This document shows positions 8,142 to 15,578 of a stretch of 64,000 bases of DNA, in pieces. Numbering within the stretch: position 1 is the first letter of the stretch; each line of letters begins with the position of its first letter. The position numbers and the translations under genes were made by a program. This DNA comes from Candidatus Phosphoribacter hodrii (GTDB lineage: Bacteria > Actinomycetota > Actinomycetes > Actinomycetales > Dermatophilaceae), in assembly GCA_016707175.1 (NCBI GenBank), contig JADJIB010000003.1, positions 124,001 to 188,000 of the forward strand. The letters are read 5' to 3'. The notes below the pieces were generated by a model. It had not been told where the DNA came from, searched no databases, and saw nothing but the letters and a program-made list of their open reading frames with translations.

Positions 8142-9386
8142 ATGAATCCGCACGTGCTCGTCGTGGGTGCCGGTCTGGCCGGCCTACGGGCGGCCGAGCA
8201 GTTGCGCGCCGCAGGTCACGCGGGGTCGATCGAGGTCATCGGCGGCGAGCCGCATCTGCCCTACAACCGGCCACCGCTGACCAAACAGGCACTCGTCGCC
8301 GGCCCCGATGTGATGACCCTGATGTTCCCGCGTCGACCGTCGATCGAGAACGTTCGCTGGACCCTCGGTCGGCGCGCGGTCTCGGTCGACCTCGACGGGT
8401 CGACGCTCAGCCTCGACGACGGGTCCACCCGTGACTTCGACGGGCTCGTCATCGCCACGGGTGTCCGCTCGCGGCGACTGCCGATCGGCGAGGGCGGCGG
8501 CCCTGCTCCGACACTGACCCTGCGGACCGTCGACGATGCGCTCGCCCTGCACGCTCGGCTCGCCCCGGGCGCGCGGGTGGTCGTCATCGGCGCCGGCTTC
8601 ATCGGCTGCGAGGTGGCTGCGACAGTGGCGGCTCGCGGGGGCGCGGTCCACGTCCTCGACCCCCTGCCGGCACCGTTGGCAGGCGTCCTTGGGCCCGCGG
8701 TGGGCTCCGCAGTCCGCGCGCGGCTGGAAGCCGCGGGGGTGGCCTTCAGCCTCGGCGTCGGCGTCGCCCAGGTGCTCGCCACCCCCACCGGTGGGTATGC
8801 CGTGCACCTCACCGACAGCGCGGACGTCATCACCGCCGACGTCGTCGTCGAGGCCGTCGGCTCGGTGCCCGAGACCGAGTGGCTCGCCGGGCAGGGCCTG
8901 GACCTGGGCAACGGAATCGGCTGCGACGGCGACCTATTGGTGACGCGAGGCGGCATACCCCTGAGGAACGTCGTCGCGCTCGGTGACATCGCGCGCTTCC
9001 CCCACCCGTGGTTCGGTCAGGAGATCCGGGTCGAACACTGGGCCTGGCCCACCGACCTGGCCCGGCGAGCCGCCGCCAGCCTGGTCGCCGGGCTCGGGCC
9101 GACGCCCGCCCCGGACACCCCGTTCACCCCGCTGCCTAGTTTCTGGAGCGACCTGCCCGGTGGGCGGATCCAGTCCTTCGGTCTGCCGCCGCTCGGTCTG
9201 GGCGACGTGCGGTTGCTCGAAGGTGAGTGGGAGGGCGACTGCGCCGTGGGCTACCACCGCGACGGACGTCTGGTCGGGCTGGCCCTGGTCGGGCTGGCCT
9301 CCCGGATGATCGACTACCGCACCGCCCTGCTTGACGACCTGAGCACCGGCACGGGCGCTGGCGCCGACGCCGGGCCGACCGGGTGA
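8142..9386 (+). CDS. FAD-dependent ferredoxin reductase (NAD(P)H:ferredoxin oxidoreductase)
   Basis: 414 residues. An N-terminal FAD Rossmann motif (VVGAGLAGLRAAEQL), a YNRPPLTK segment and a second dinucleotide fold (VVVIGAGFIGCEVAATV, about residue 147) are typical of putidaredoxin-reductase-like enzymes. The late ALGDIARFPHP and VEHWAWPTDLARRAA blocks are also characteristic. It would take electrons from NAD(P)H to the 3Fe-4S ferredoxin for the two P450s. It lies 90 bp downstream of the P450 and overlaps the MFS gene (GTGA at 9383-9386), so these form one operon. Confidence 0.92.
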   Translation: MNPHVLVVGAGLAGLRAAEQLRAAGHAGSIEVIGGEPHLPYNRPPLTKQALVAGPDVMTLMFPRRPSIENVRWTLGRRAVSVDLDGSTLSLDDGSTRDFDGLVIATGVRSRRLPIGEGGGPAPTLTLRTVDDALALHARLAPGARVVVIGAGFIGCEVAATVAARGGAVHVLDPLPAPLAGVLGPAVGSAVRARLEAAGVAFSLGVGVAQVLATPTGGYAVHLTDSADVITADVVVEAVGSVPETEWLAGQGLDLGNGIGCDGDLLVTRGGIPLRNVVALGDIARFPHPWFGQEIRVEHWAWPTDLARRAAASLVAGLGPTPAPDTPFTPLPSFWSDLPGGRIQSFGLPPLGLGDVRLLEGEWEGDCAVGYHRDGRLVGLALVGLASRMIDYRTALLDDLSTGTGAGADAGPTG

Positions 9387-10615
9387 ACCGCGCCGGGCCG
9401 CGAGCGGACCCCGATCCGGCTCGCGGCGGCTCGGCGCGACGTGCCTGGGCGTTGGCGGCGTTGGTCACCCTCTTCGGGCTCAATCTGCGGGCCACGCTGG
9501 GATCGATCCCTCCGCTGCTCGGTGAGATCGCCACGGACCTCGGGCTGGGTTCCAGCGCCTTGGGATTGCTGCTGTCCACCTGCATCCTCGCCATGGGCGC
9601 CTTCGCGCCGACCGGCCATCTCCTGGCCACCCGGGTCGGCACCGAACGGGCGCTGACCCTCCTGCTGGCGATCCTCGGGGTGTCCGAGGTGGTGCGCGTC
9701 GCGGCATACCACCCGGTCGTGCTCTATGCCTCGGTGGCGCTGGCGGGCGCGACCATGGGCGCGGCCTCCACCCTCATGCCCGGTTTCATCGCCCACCACG
9801 TGCCACGAACCCGCGGGTTGACGATGGGGATCTACTCGACGGGGCTGGCGCTCGGGGTCGCGCTGGCGGCTGCGACCGCTGTGCCGCTCGAGCGGCTCCT
9901 CGGGGGCTGGCGTCCGGCGCTCGCCGTGGTCGGCCTCCTGTCGCTGGCCACGGCGGTCCTCTCGTGGGCGTCGGAGGGGACGCTGGTGCGAAGCATGCCT
10001 GGGCACAGCGTCGACCCGCCGCGCACCCGTGATCCGCTGCCCTGGCGCAGTGTTCCGGCTCGCTGGCTCACCCTGCTCAACGCACTCGTGATGGCCATTG
10101 GCTTCAGCGGATTGGCTTGGGTGGCACCGTATTACGTCGACCTCGGGATGTCGGTCCAGGACGCGGCCGGCATGGTGGTGCTCTTTCAGGTCGTCCAACT
10201 CGTGGCGATGCTGGCCCTGCCGGGCATCACCGATGTCACGACCGACCGTCGGCCGTTGGTGGGCGGAATGTTGCTGGCGACCCTCGCCGGCACGGTCATG
10301 CTCGGGGTGGCGCCGATGGCTCAGCCGCTGCTGGCAGTCGGGCTCTTCGGGCTGGGGGCGGGCGGCATGGCCACGTTGCTGTTGGTGTTGAGCGTCGACC
10401 TCACCGATTCGCGGTCGGCGTCGGCGTCCCTCAATGCGATGACGATGCTCGTCGGTTATGCCGTCGGCGCGGCCGGGCCGTTCCTGCTCGGGGCGGCGCG
10501 GGACGTGACCGGCAGCCTGGGGCCGGGCTATCTCGTCGTGTCAGGGCTGGTCGTCGTCAGCCTGGTGATCGTCTCGGTCTTCCGGCCCGGCCTCAAGGTT
10601 GCGCGGGCCGACTAG
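9383..10615 (+). CDS. MFS transporter, CynX/NimT-like
   Basis: 410 residues from a GTG overlapping the reductase stop. About twelve hydrophobic segments are visible. The opening AALVTLFGLNLRATLGSIPPLL and the regular spacing of helices resemble the CynX/NimT (cyanate/2-nitroimidazole) branch of the major facilitator superfamily. As part of the P450 operon it may import the substrate or export a product, but direction and ligand cannot be read from sequence. Confidence 0.85.
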   Translation: MNRAGPRADPDPARGGSARRAWALAALVTLFGLNLRATLGSIPPLLGEIATDLGLGSSALGLLLSTCILAMGAFAPTGHLLATRVGTERALTLLLAILGVSEVVRVAAYHPVVLYASVALAGATMGAASTLMPGFIAHHVPRTRGLTMGIYSTGLALGVALAAATAVPLERLLGGWRPALAVVGLLSLATAVLSWASEGTLVRSMPGHSVDPPRTRDPLPWRSVPARWLTLLNALVMAIGFSGLAWVAPYYVDLGMSVQDAAGMVVLFQVVQLVAMLALPGITDVTTDRRPLVGGMLLATLAGTVMLGVAPMAQPLLAVGLFGLGAGGMATLLLVLSVDLTDSRSASASLNAMTMLVGYAVGAAGPFLLGAARDVTGSLGPGYLVVSGLVVVSLVIVSVFRPGLKVARAD

Positions 10616-10622
10616 GGGCGCG

Positions 10623-11195
10623 TCAGCCGCGGGAGGTGTAGTACGGCGCGAGCCAGGCGTTGCCGGTCTCGGCGTAGAGCACCTCTGGCCAGTCTGAGGG
10701 CCGGTGGTCGCCATAGGCGCGGACGCTGTTGCGGTCGCCCAGGCCTTCGGACAACTCGGTGAACGGCAGGTAGTACATGTAGGACATCAGCCGGTCAGCG
10801 AAGCGCCAACGGCCGTCGACCCGGCGGTAGGTGTCCTTGTAACGCAACGCGACCTGCATGGCGACGCCGTTGCGCGAGACCTCGGCGTGGCTGGCGATCA
10901 GCCCCGTGGCGCGGTCGGGGTCCGTGTCGTCGAGGATGACAACGTGCCCGTGGCTGAAGTGGTTGGTCGGGCCGAGCGCGGCGAACCGGCCGAGGTAGGT
11001 CTCGACGATCTCCTCGATCCCGTTGGCCTTGAAGACCCCGTCCTGGGAGCGCAGGGTCGCGTCCTCGCAGAAGATCTCACGGATGCCGTCCCCGTCGCGT
11101 TCGTCCATGACGAACCCGTAGAGGATGCCCAACTCCTGGATCGCGGCCCGGTCTTCCAGGCGACGGATCCGCTCGTCGAGGCTGCGTTCGGCCAT
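10623..11195 (-). CDS. SnoaL-like/NTF2-fold protein
   Basis: 190 residues from the ATG at 11195, which has AAAGGAG upstream. The opening DERIRRLEDRAAIQELGIL followed by MDERDGDGIREIFCEDATL and the late RVDGRWRFADRLMSYMYY are typical of the SnoaL-like cone fold used by ketosteroid isomerases, polyketide cyclases and dehydratases. The Tyr-Asp type catalytic pair cannot be assigned with confidence. Next to a ketosteroid-dehydrogenase-like flavoprotein, an isomerase or hydratase role is plausible (inference). Confidence 0.8.
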   Translation of the reverse strand: MAERSLDERIRRLEDRAAIQELGILYGFVMDERDGDGIREIFCEDATLRSQDGVFKANGIEEIVETYLGRFAALGPTNHFSHGHVVILDDTDPDRATGLIASHAEVSRNGVAMQVALRYKDTYRRVDGRWRFADRLMSYMYYLPFTELSEGLGDRNSVRAYGDHRPSDWPEVLYAETGNAWLAPYYTSRG

Positions 11196-11245
11196 GAGGA
11201 CTCCTTTGAACTCGGCAGTGCAGGGGGTCAAAAGCAGTGCTGCGG

Positions 11246-11554
11246 TCAGGAGAGGTAGGCGCGCAACTCGGGCCCGAGGCCCAGCACGACCGAATGCTCA
11301 CCGTGGGTGAGTCGCAGGCCGCGGTCGTGCCATTTGGCCTTCCAACCGTGCAACTCGAGGCCGTCGGTCAGCGTGGCCAGCAAGGCGTCCCGCCGTTCGG
11401 CTCCGTCGCTCGTCTCGTGGTTGACGTGCACGAGGACCCGGTCGGCGAGGGCCTGGGCATCGAGCTGGGCCAGTTGGCTGATCCGCTCGTCGACGTCGAG
11501 CAGGACCGGCGCCATGAACAGATCAGCCCGATCGTGGGGGCGCTTCTTCGGCAT
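11246..11554 (-). CDS. small conserved-looking protein of unknown function
   Basis: 102 residues from the ATG at 11554 with AAGGAG about 9 bases upstream; an upstream in-frame ATG lacks a comparable site. The protein has alternating hydrophobic and charged stretches (MAPVLLDVDERISQLAQLD, VHVNHETSDGAERR, LELHGWKAKWHDRG) and no membrane segment or metal motif. I do not recognise the family. It is divergent from the flavoprotein at 11647 across the conserved 25-bp element and in line with the SnoaL-like gene 50 bp downstream, so it likely belongs to the same catabolic unit. Confidence 0.72.
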   Translation of the reverse strand: MPKKRPHDRADLFMAPVLLDVDERISQLAQLDAQALADRVLVHVNHETSDGAERRDALLATLTDGLELHGWKAKWHDRGLRLTHGEHSVVLGLGPELRAYLS

Positions 11555-11597
11555 GCGGTGCTCCTTCATGCGGTTGTCACGGCGCATCGAAGCGCAG

Positions 11598-11622
11598 ATT
11601 CAGTATAACCATGATTACCATA
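11598..11622. promoter_or_regulatory. conserved 25-bp promoter element, copy 2
   Basis: The second copy of the element at 6727-6751, 21 of 25 bases identical, starting ATTCAGTATAACCAT. It lies 25 bases before the flavoprotein start and just upstream of the divergent small gene. TAACCATGATTA inside it is a near-palindrome, which would suit a dimeric repressor. Confidence 0.6.
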
Positions 11623-11646
11623 GGGCTGGAAGAAGGAGGGCGCCAG

Positions 11647-13299
11647 ATGCCTGACGACGTGCTCGCTCACCCCGAGTCTTCGGGTTCGGCTACCGACGTG
11701 GATGTCCTCGTTCTCGGGACGGGGGCCGGCGGCCTCACCGCCGCGTTGGCGGCCGCCACGGCGGGCGCGCGGGTCGGGCTCTACGAAAAGGGCGAGCGAG
11801 TCGGCGGCACGACGGCCCTCTCCAGCGCGGTCGCCTGGCTCCCCGCCAACCGGTATGCCGCGCAGGCGGGCATCGCGGACTCCCGCGAGGACGCCCTGGC
11901 CTATCTGTCGGCCCTCTCCCACGGGCTCATTCGACCGGAGTTGGCCGAGGCCTTCGTCGACACGGTGCCGGAGTTGCTTGACTGGCTCGACGAGCAGACC
12001 CCGCTGCGGATGCGGCTCGTGGCCGGCTTCCCCGACTATCACCCCGAGCACCCCGGGGGTATGCCGCGTGGCGGCCGATCACTCGAGCCGGAGTTGTTCC
12101 CCTTCACCGAGATTCCGGGGTGGGGTGAGCGAATGGTCGGTGTGACCCGACCGATGCTCGTCGCCGAGACTCCGATCGGGGGCGGGTCGGGGTTGCTTCC
12201 CGCCGATGTCGCGGCGCAGCGCAAGGCCGCCTCGCTGGAGGGCGTCGGGCGCGGGCTGGTCGGCGCCCTGCTCAAGGGTTGTCTCGATCGTGGGGTTGAG
12301 CCGGTCACCGGAGCGCGGGCGACCCGACTGGTGGTGACCGACGGCGCCGTGACCGGCGTCGAGTTCGACTCCGGTGCAGAGCGATTCGTCGTCACTGCTC
12401 GCTCCGTGATCCTCGCGACCGGCGGCTTCGAGCACGACCTCGACCTGGTCCGCAGCTTCCTGCGCGGTCCCATGCACCTTCCGGCAGGCGTGCCGACCAA
12501 CACCGGTGACGGGCTGCGGATGGCCATGCGGGTCGGCGCCGAGTTGGGGATGATGAGTGAGGCGTGGTGGGTCCCCGTGCTCGCGCTCCCGCAGGCCGAC
12601 CCGGCCGCGACCCACCGGCCGGTGCTGCTGGTCAACCTCGAGCGCACCCTGCCGCGTTCGATCATGGTCAACGGTCAGGGCCGGCGCTTCACCAACGAGG
12701 CGGCCAACTACAACGCCCTCGGCGGGGCCTTCCACCACCTCGATCCCACGAGCTTCGCCTACGTCAACCAGCCGGCTTGGTTGATCATCGACCAAGGTTT
12801 CGTCGACCGGTTCGGCGGCTTCGGCGTGCCTCCGGGAGGTCCGGCGCAGCCGTGGCTCATCCGCGCCGACGACCTCGGCGCGCTCGCCGAGGCGACCGGC
12901 ATACCTCCAACTGCCTTGTCCGACACGGTGGTTCGGTGGAACGAGCAGGCGGCGGCGCTGCGCGACGATGACTTCCACCGCGGCGAGAGCGCCTACGACG
13001 GGTGGAGTGGCGAACGGCGGCACTACCCGGGGCCGGCCGCCACGTTGGGGCCGCTCGACGAACCGCCGTTCTACGCGGTGGAGATCGTCGGCTCGTGCCT
13101 GGGGACCAAGGGCGGCCCGCGCACGGACGTGGACGGCCGCGTCCAACACCTCGACGGTGGCCCGATCCCCGGTCTGTATGCCGCGGGCAACGCCATGGCG
13201 GCGCCGACCGGCATGGTCTACGGCGGGGCGGGCGGAACCCTCGGCCCGGCGCTGGTCTTCGGCTACCGTGCGGGAAGGTCGGCAGCCAGGGAGTGCTGA
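11647..13299 (+). CDS. FAD-dependent oxidoreductase, 3-ketosteroid-delta1-dehydrogenase-like
   Basis: 550 residues from the ATG at 11647 (AAGGAGG upstream), preferred over an earlier in-frame ATG that overlaps the promoter element. The N-terminal VLVLGTGAGGLTAALAAATAG is followed by YEKGERVGGTTALSS. Near the C-terminus YAAGNAMAAPTGMVYGG and AGGTLGPALVFGYRAG match KstD/flavocytochrome-c-type flavoproteins. In KstD the late Tyr-x-Gly-x-Gly helps 1,2-desaturation; here it is Tyr525 in MVYGGAGG. It would desaturate a keto ring or reduce an alkene using FAD. The neighbouring P450, racemase and SnoaL-like genes make a steroid- or terpenoid-type substrate plausible. Fumarate-reductase-like activity on another substrate remains possible. 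Confidence 0.85.
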   Translation: MPDDVLAHPESSGSATDVDVLVLGTGAGGLTAALAAATAGARVGLYEKGERVGGTTALSSAVAWLPANRYAAQAGIADSREDALAYLSALSHGLIRPELAEAFVDTVPELLDWLDEQTPLRMRLVAGFPDYHPEHPGGMPRGGRSLEPELFPFTEIPGWGERMVGVTRPMLVAETPIGGGSGLLPADVAAQRKAASLEGVGRGLVGALLKGCLDRGVEPVTGARATRLVVTDGAVTGVEFDSGAERFVVTARSVILATGGFEHDLDLVRSFLRGPMHLPAGVPTNTGDGLRMAMRVGAELGMMSEAWWVPVLALPQADPAATHRPVLLVNLERTLPRSIMVNGQGRRFTNEAANYNALGGAFHHLDPTSFAYVNQPAWLIIDQGFVDRFGGFGVPPGGPAQPWLIRADDLGALAEATGIPPTALSDTVVRWNEQAAALRDDDFHRGESAYDGWSGERRHYPGPAATLGPLDEPPFYAVEIVGSCLGTKGGPRTDVDGRVQHLDGGPIPGLYAAGNAMAAPTGMVYGGAGGTLGPALVFGYRAGRSAAREC

Positions 13300-13325
13300 C
13301 CGCGCCAGGCCTCGGGATCCTCCGG

Positions 13326-13631
13326 TCAGCGCACCCGGTGCAGGCGCAGGCGCCACGCCTCGGGACCGCGCTGCAGGTAGCTCACCTCGACAGCGTCCCC
13401 CGAACGGGCGCTGATCTGGGCCAGCAGCGGCAGCGGGTCGTGCGGGGCGACGAGGACCATCGCGTGCCCCGGCCGCACCGAGTCGAGCGCGCCGAAGATC
13501 GCGGCGTGCCGAATGGCGTGCGGGATGGTGCGGGCGTCGAGTTCTGGCACCGCCTCGTCGTGCTCACCGCAGGCGCAGCCGCCCGTCTCGTGGACGTCGA
13601 CGACGGGCAACTCGGCAGGCTGGTGCGACAT
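13326..13631 (-). CDS. DUF2249 domain protein
   Basis: 101 residues. PELDARTIPHAIRHAAIFGAL and MVLVAPHDPLPLLAQI are the recognisable DUF2249 blocks; the N-terminal GGCACGEHDEAV adds a Cys-x-Cys pair. DUF2249 proteins resemble TusA-like folds and commonly sit near hemerythrin or nitric-oxide-related genes, but their function is not established. It lies 44 bp downstream of the HTH regulator gene on the same strand and converges with the flavoprotein gene. Confidence 0.85.
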   Translation of the reverse strand: MSHQPAELPVVDVHETGGCACGEHDEAVPELDARTIPHAIRHAAIFGALDSVRPGHAMVLVAPHDPLPLLAQISARSGDAVEVSYLQRGPEAWRLRLHRVR

Positions 13632-13674
13632 GCGTATTTCTCCTCAGGTGGGGACGGACGGGTGGTGGATCGGC

Positions 13675-14430
13675 TCAGGACGAGGTCGCTGGGCCGATCC
13701 GGACGAGGCACGCGCCGGGCTCGGCGAACGGCTCGAGGTGCACTGAGTCGGGGTCGCCCCCAGATCGTTCGACGACGGCCTGCAGCATCCCCTGGTGGAA
13801 GCCGCAGACAACCTCGCCATGTCGAACCGCGACCCCGACCAGCGGGCAATTGACCAGACGCAGCCCTCGGCCGCGCGGAAGTTCTTCGGTGCGAAAGCCC
13901 TGTCCAGCCATCACTGTGGCCATCGCTTGGGCCACCGTCCGGCGGGCCGAGGTGGCGCTGCTGGCGCCGCCGGCGCCGCCGCTCGCCCTCGCAAGCTCGG
14001 CCACCGACTCGGGGACGGGAACGCCTCGCCCCAGCAGGGTGGCGCGTTCGGTGATCGTCGACGCGGGTGAGTGCCCGGGTGCGACGCGACCCGATCCGTC
14101 GACGAAGTGCTCGACCAGCGCGGCGATGAGCGCGCGGTAGGCGGGGCCTTCCGAGGGGTGCGGCAGGGCGGCATACCGGTATGCCGGTCGCCCCCGCCCC
14201 GCGGGTGCGTCGCGATCGCGCGCCGCCAGCCCGAGGTCGACCAAGGCATCGAGGTGTTCGCGCACCGTGTTGGGGTGCTGTCCCGTCCGCGCGCCCAACT
14301 CGGCGGCGGTCGCGGGCCCGTCGGCGCTCAGCGCGGCAAGGACCTCCCCCTGGGCGGGGGTAGCGACGGCCGTCGGTTCCTGCGTCGGCGCCGGCCCGAG
14401 AACGGGCGATCGGTACGGGGTATTTAACAC
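13675..14430 (-). CDS. HTH transcriptional regulator with C-terminal Cys/His motif
   Basis: About 251 residues from a GTG at 14430; a TTG at 14451 is in frame and also possible, and neither has a clear ribosome site. An N-terminal winged helix (GEVLAALSADGPATAAELGA and HPNTVREHLDALVDLGLAARD) is of the ArsR/DeoR kind. The C-terminal half carries NCPLVGVAVRHGEVVCGFHQG and a later Cys in PGACLVRI, reminiscent of the three-Cys cluster of SufR-like regulators, so a Fe-S or metal sensor is possible (inference). Together with DUF2249 it forms a two-gene unit. The gene contains an 18-bp perfect palindrome built from two opposite copies of the window-wide motif (14169-14186). Confidence 0.78.
   Translation of the reverse strand: MLNTPYRSPVLGPAPTQEPTAVATPAQGEVLAALSADGPATAAELGARTGQHPNTVREHLDALVDLGLAARDRDAPAGRGRPAYRYAALPHPSEGPAYRALIAALVEHFVDGSGRVAPGHSPASTITERATLLGRGVPVPESVAELARASGGAGGASSATSARRTVAQAMATVMAGQGFRTEELPRGRGLRLVNCPLVGVAVRHGEVVCGFHQGMLQAVVERSGGDPDSVHLEPFAEPGACLVRIGPATSS
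14169..14186. repeat. perfect palindrome CGGCATACCGGTATGCCG
   Basis: Two head-to-head copies of the dispersed CGGCATAC/GTATGCCG motif share a central CG inside the HTH gene. It is coding, so any structural role is secondary. Confidence 0.8.
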
Positions 14431-15307
14431 GGCTCTAAGCGTACTATCCAAGAACAGTCCAGGGAAACGGGGATCGTGCTAGGCGTCGGATCCGGGGCTG
14501 GAGCAGGAGACCGGGTGTTCCGCCGGGCGGCGGGGCACCACCTCGGCAGGCCAACTTCATCACAAACGATGTCCGCCATGCGCCCAGGACGCCCCGATCG
14601 GTGCCTGGGCGGCGCGGTCTGTCGCCGGCGGGCGCCGCACCGCTGGGTCGGGCACCGGGACGCCCTGTTCGACGCCCAGGCGCCCGGCGTTCGGCAACCC
14701 GCTGCTGGACAGCGATGGGGCGCGGCGCGAGCATGGACGTCAGGGCCGCGTGGGCGGCTGCCAGCCGGCTGGTGGAGCGCTTCGGGACAGGTCACGGGCC
14801 GCGGGGGCTTCAACGGCGGACGACGTGGCGGGTTCCTCACCGCCACCAGACGGCGACCACTGTCGTTGTCGCGACATCACCGGGCCTGCACCGGTGAAGG
14901 CACACACCTATGTGCCGGGTCACGGTGTCGCAGCGGGTTCGCGGTTCTCGGCTTCGACTCGCGGCAAGGCTCGCCTGGCGGTGCGAGACCGACACGCCTT
15001 CGGCTCGTCAGGCCTGGGGGTGCGGGCATCGCGCACAGCCGACGAGGACCGGTTCCCTCCAAAGATCCTGGGCGCGCCTGCCGGCCGACCTGCCGGTCCA
15101 GCGGGCCAGGCGGAGCGCCACAACGCCGCCGGGGAGTGGCGGCCTCGCGGCGACGTCCTGCCGCCCCGGGCCACCGCACCAGCCCGCCGTCCAGCGCCCC
15201 TGACCCCACCACCCCACCACCGACGCCCAGCCCGGTTGTGGGGCCAGTGGGCACATGACCGGCGGGTGACCACTTGCGGGTTTGGGCCCAGGAGGGTGAC
15301 CGCCGGT

Positions 15308-15380
15308 GATAGCGCTCGCACGGTCATTTGTGGGGGTCCAAGGACGGTTTGGGGCCCGGAGATAGCGCTCGCACGGTCAT
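15308..15380. repeat. 20-bp direct repeat, two copies 53 bp apart
   Basis: The sequence GATAGCGCTCGCACGGTCAT occurs at 15308-15327 and again at 15361-15380 without mismatch, in the non-coding stretch upstream of the phospholipase gene 3' end. Confidence 0.85.
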
Positions 15381-15452
15381 CTTTGCCGGGCGGGGCAGGC
15401 TCGTGGGGGGCCGGGGCGCTCACATCGGGGCCTGGGCTCTGGGCGCGGGCAT

Positions 15453-15500
15453 GACGGAGTGCGTTTGAGGGGGTGATCACCCCCTCAAACGCACTCCGTC
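15453..15500. repeat. 48-bp perfect palindrome, GTGATCAC-centred family, copy 1
   Basis: The 24 bases before the centre are the exact reverse complement of the 24 after it. The arms end in GACGGAGTGCG and the centre is GGGGTGATCACCCC. Related copies lie at 38183-38228 and 56923-56968, and a variant at 61873-61922. It lies 79 bp beyond the phospholipase stop. Confidence 0.9.
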
Positions 15501-15578
15501 GAGCACTCTGCCGCGGCGCTGCTCGGACCAACCGGCAGCGGGCCCACAACAGCAGTGGGCCGACCAGCGGCAGCGGAC

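Larger units (their letters stand above)
14452..15578. other. 1.1-kb stretch with no convincing gene
   Basis: Several long open frames exist on both strands, but all are Arg/Pro/Gly-rich shadows typical of GC-rich DNA and none has a credible start site or recognisable domain. The stretch contains a 20-bp direct repeat (15308-15380) and a 48-bp perfect palindrome (15453-15500). It may be a decayed gene or a regulatory/RNA region; I recognise no known RNA family in it. Confidence 0.6.

Noticed and set aside
14930..15000. tRNA-like T-arm sequence (TTCGACTC region) in the non-coding stretch
   Set aside because: No acceptor or anticodon stem can be built around it.
14476..15258. Open frame of 260 codons in the non-coding stretch
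   Set aside because: Low-complexity Arg/Gly/Pro composition, no ribosome site and no recognisable domain; open frames of this kind are expected in DNA this rich in GC.
15308..15380. Direct repeats considered as a CRISPR remnant
   Set aside because: Only two copies, 20 bp, one 33-bp spacer and no cas genes anywhere in the window.
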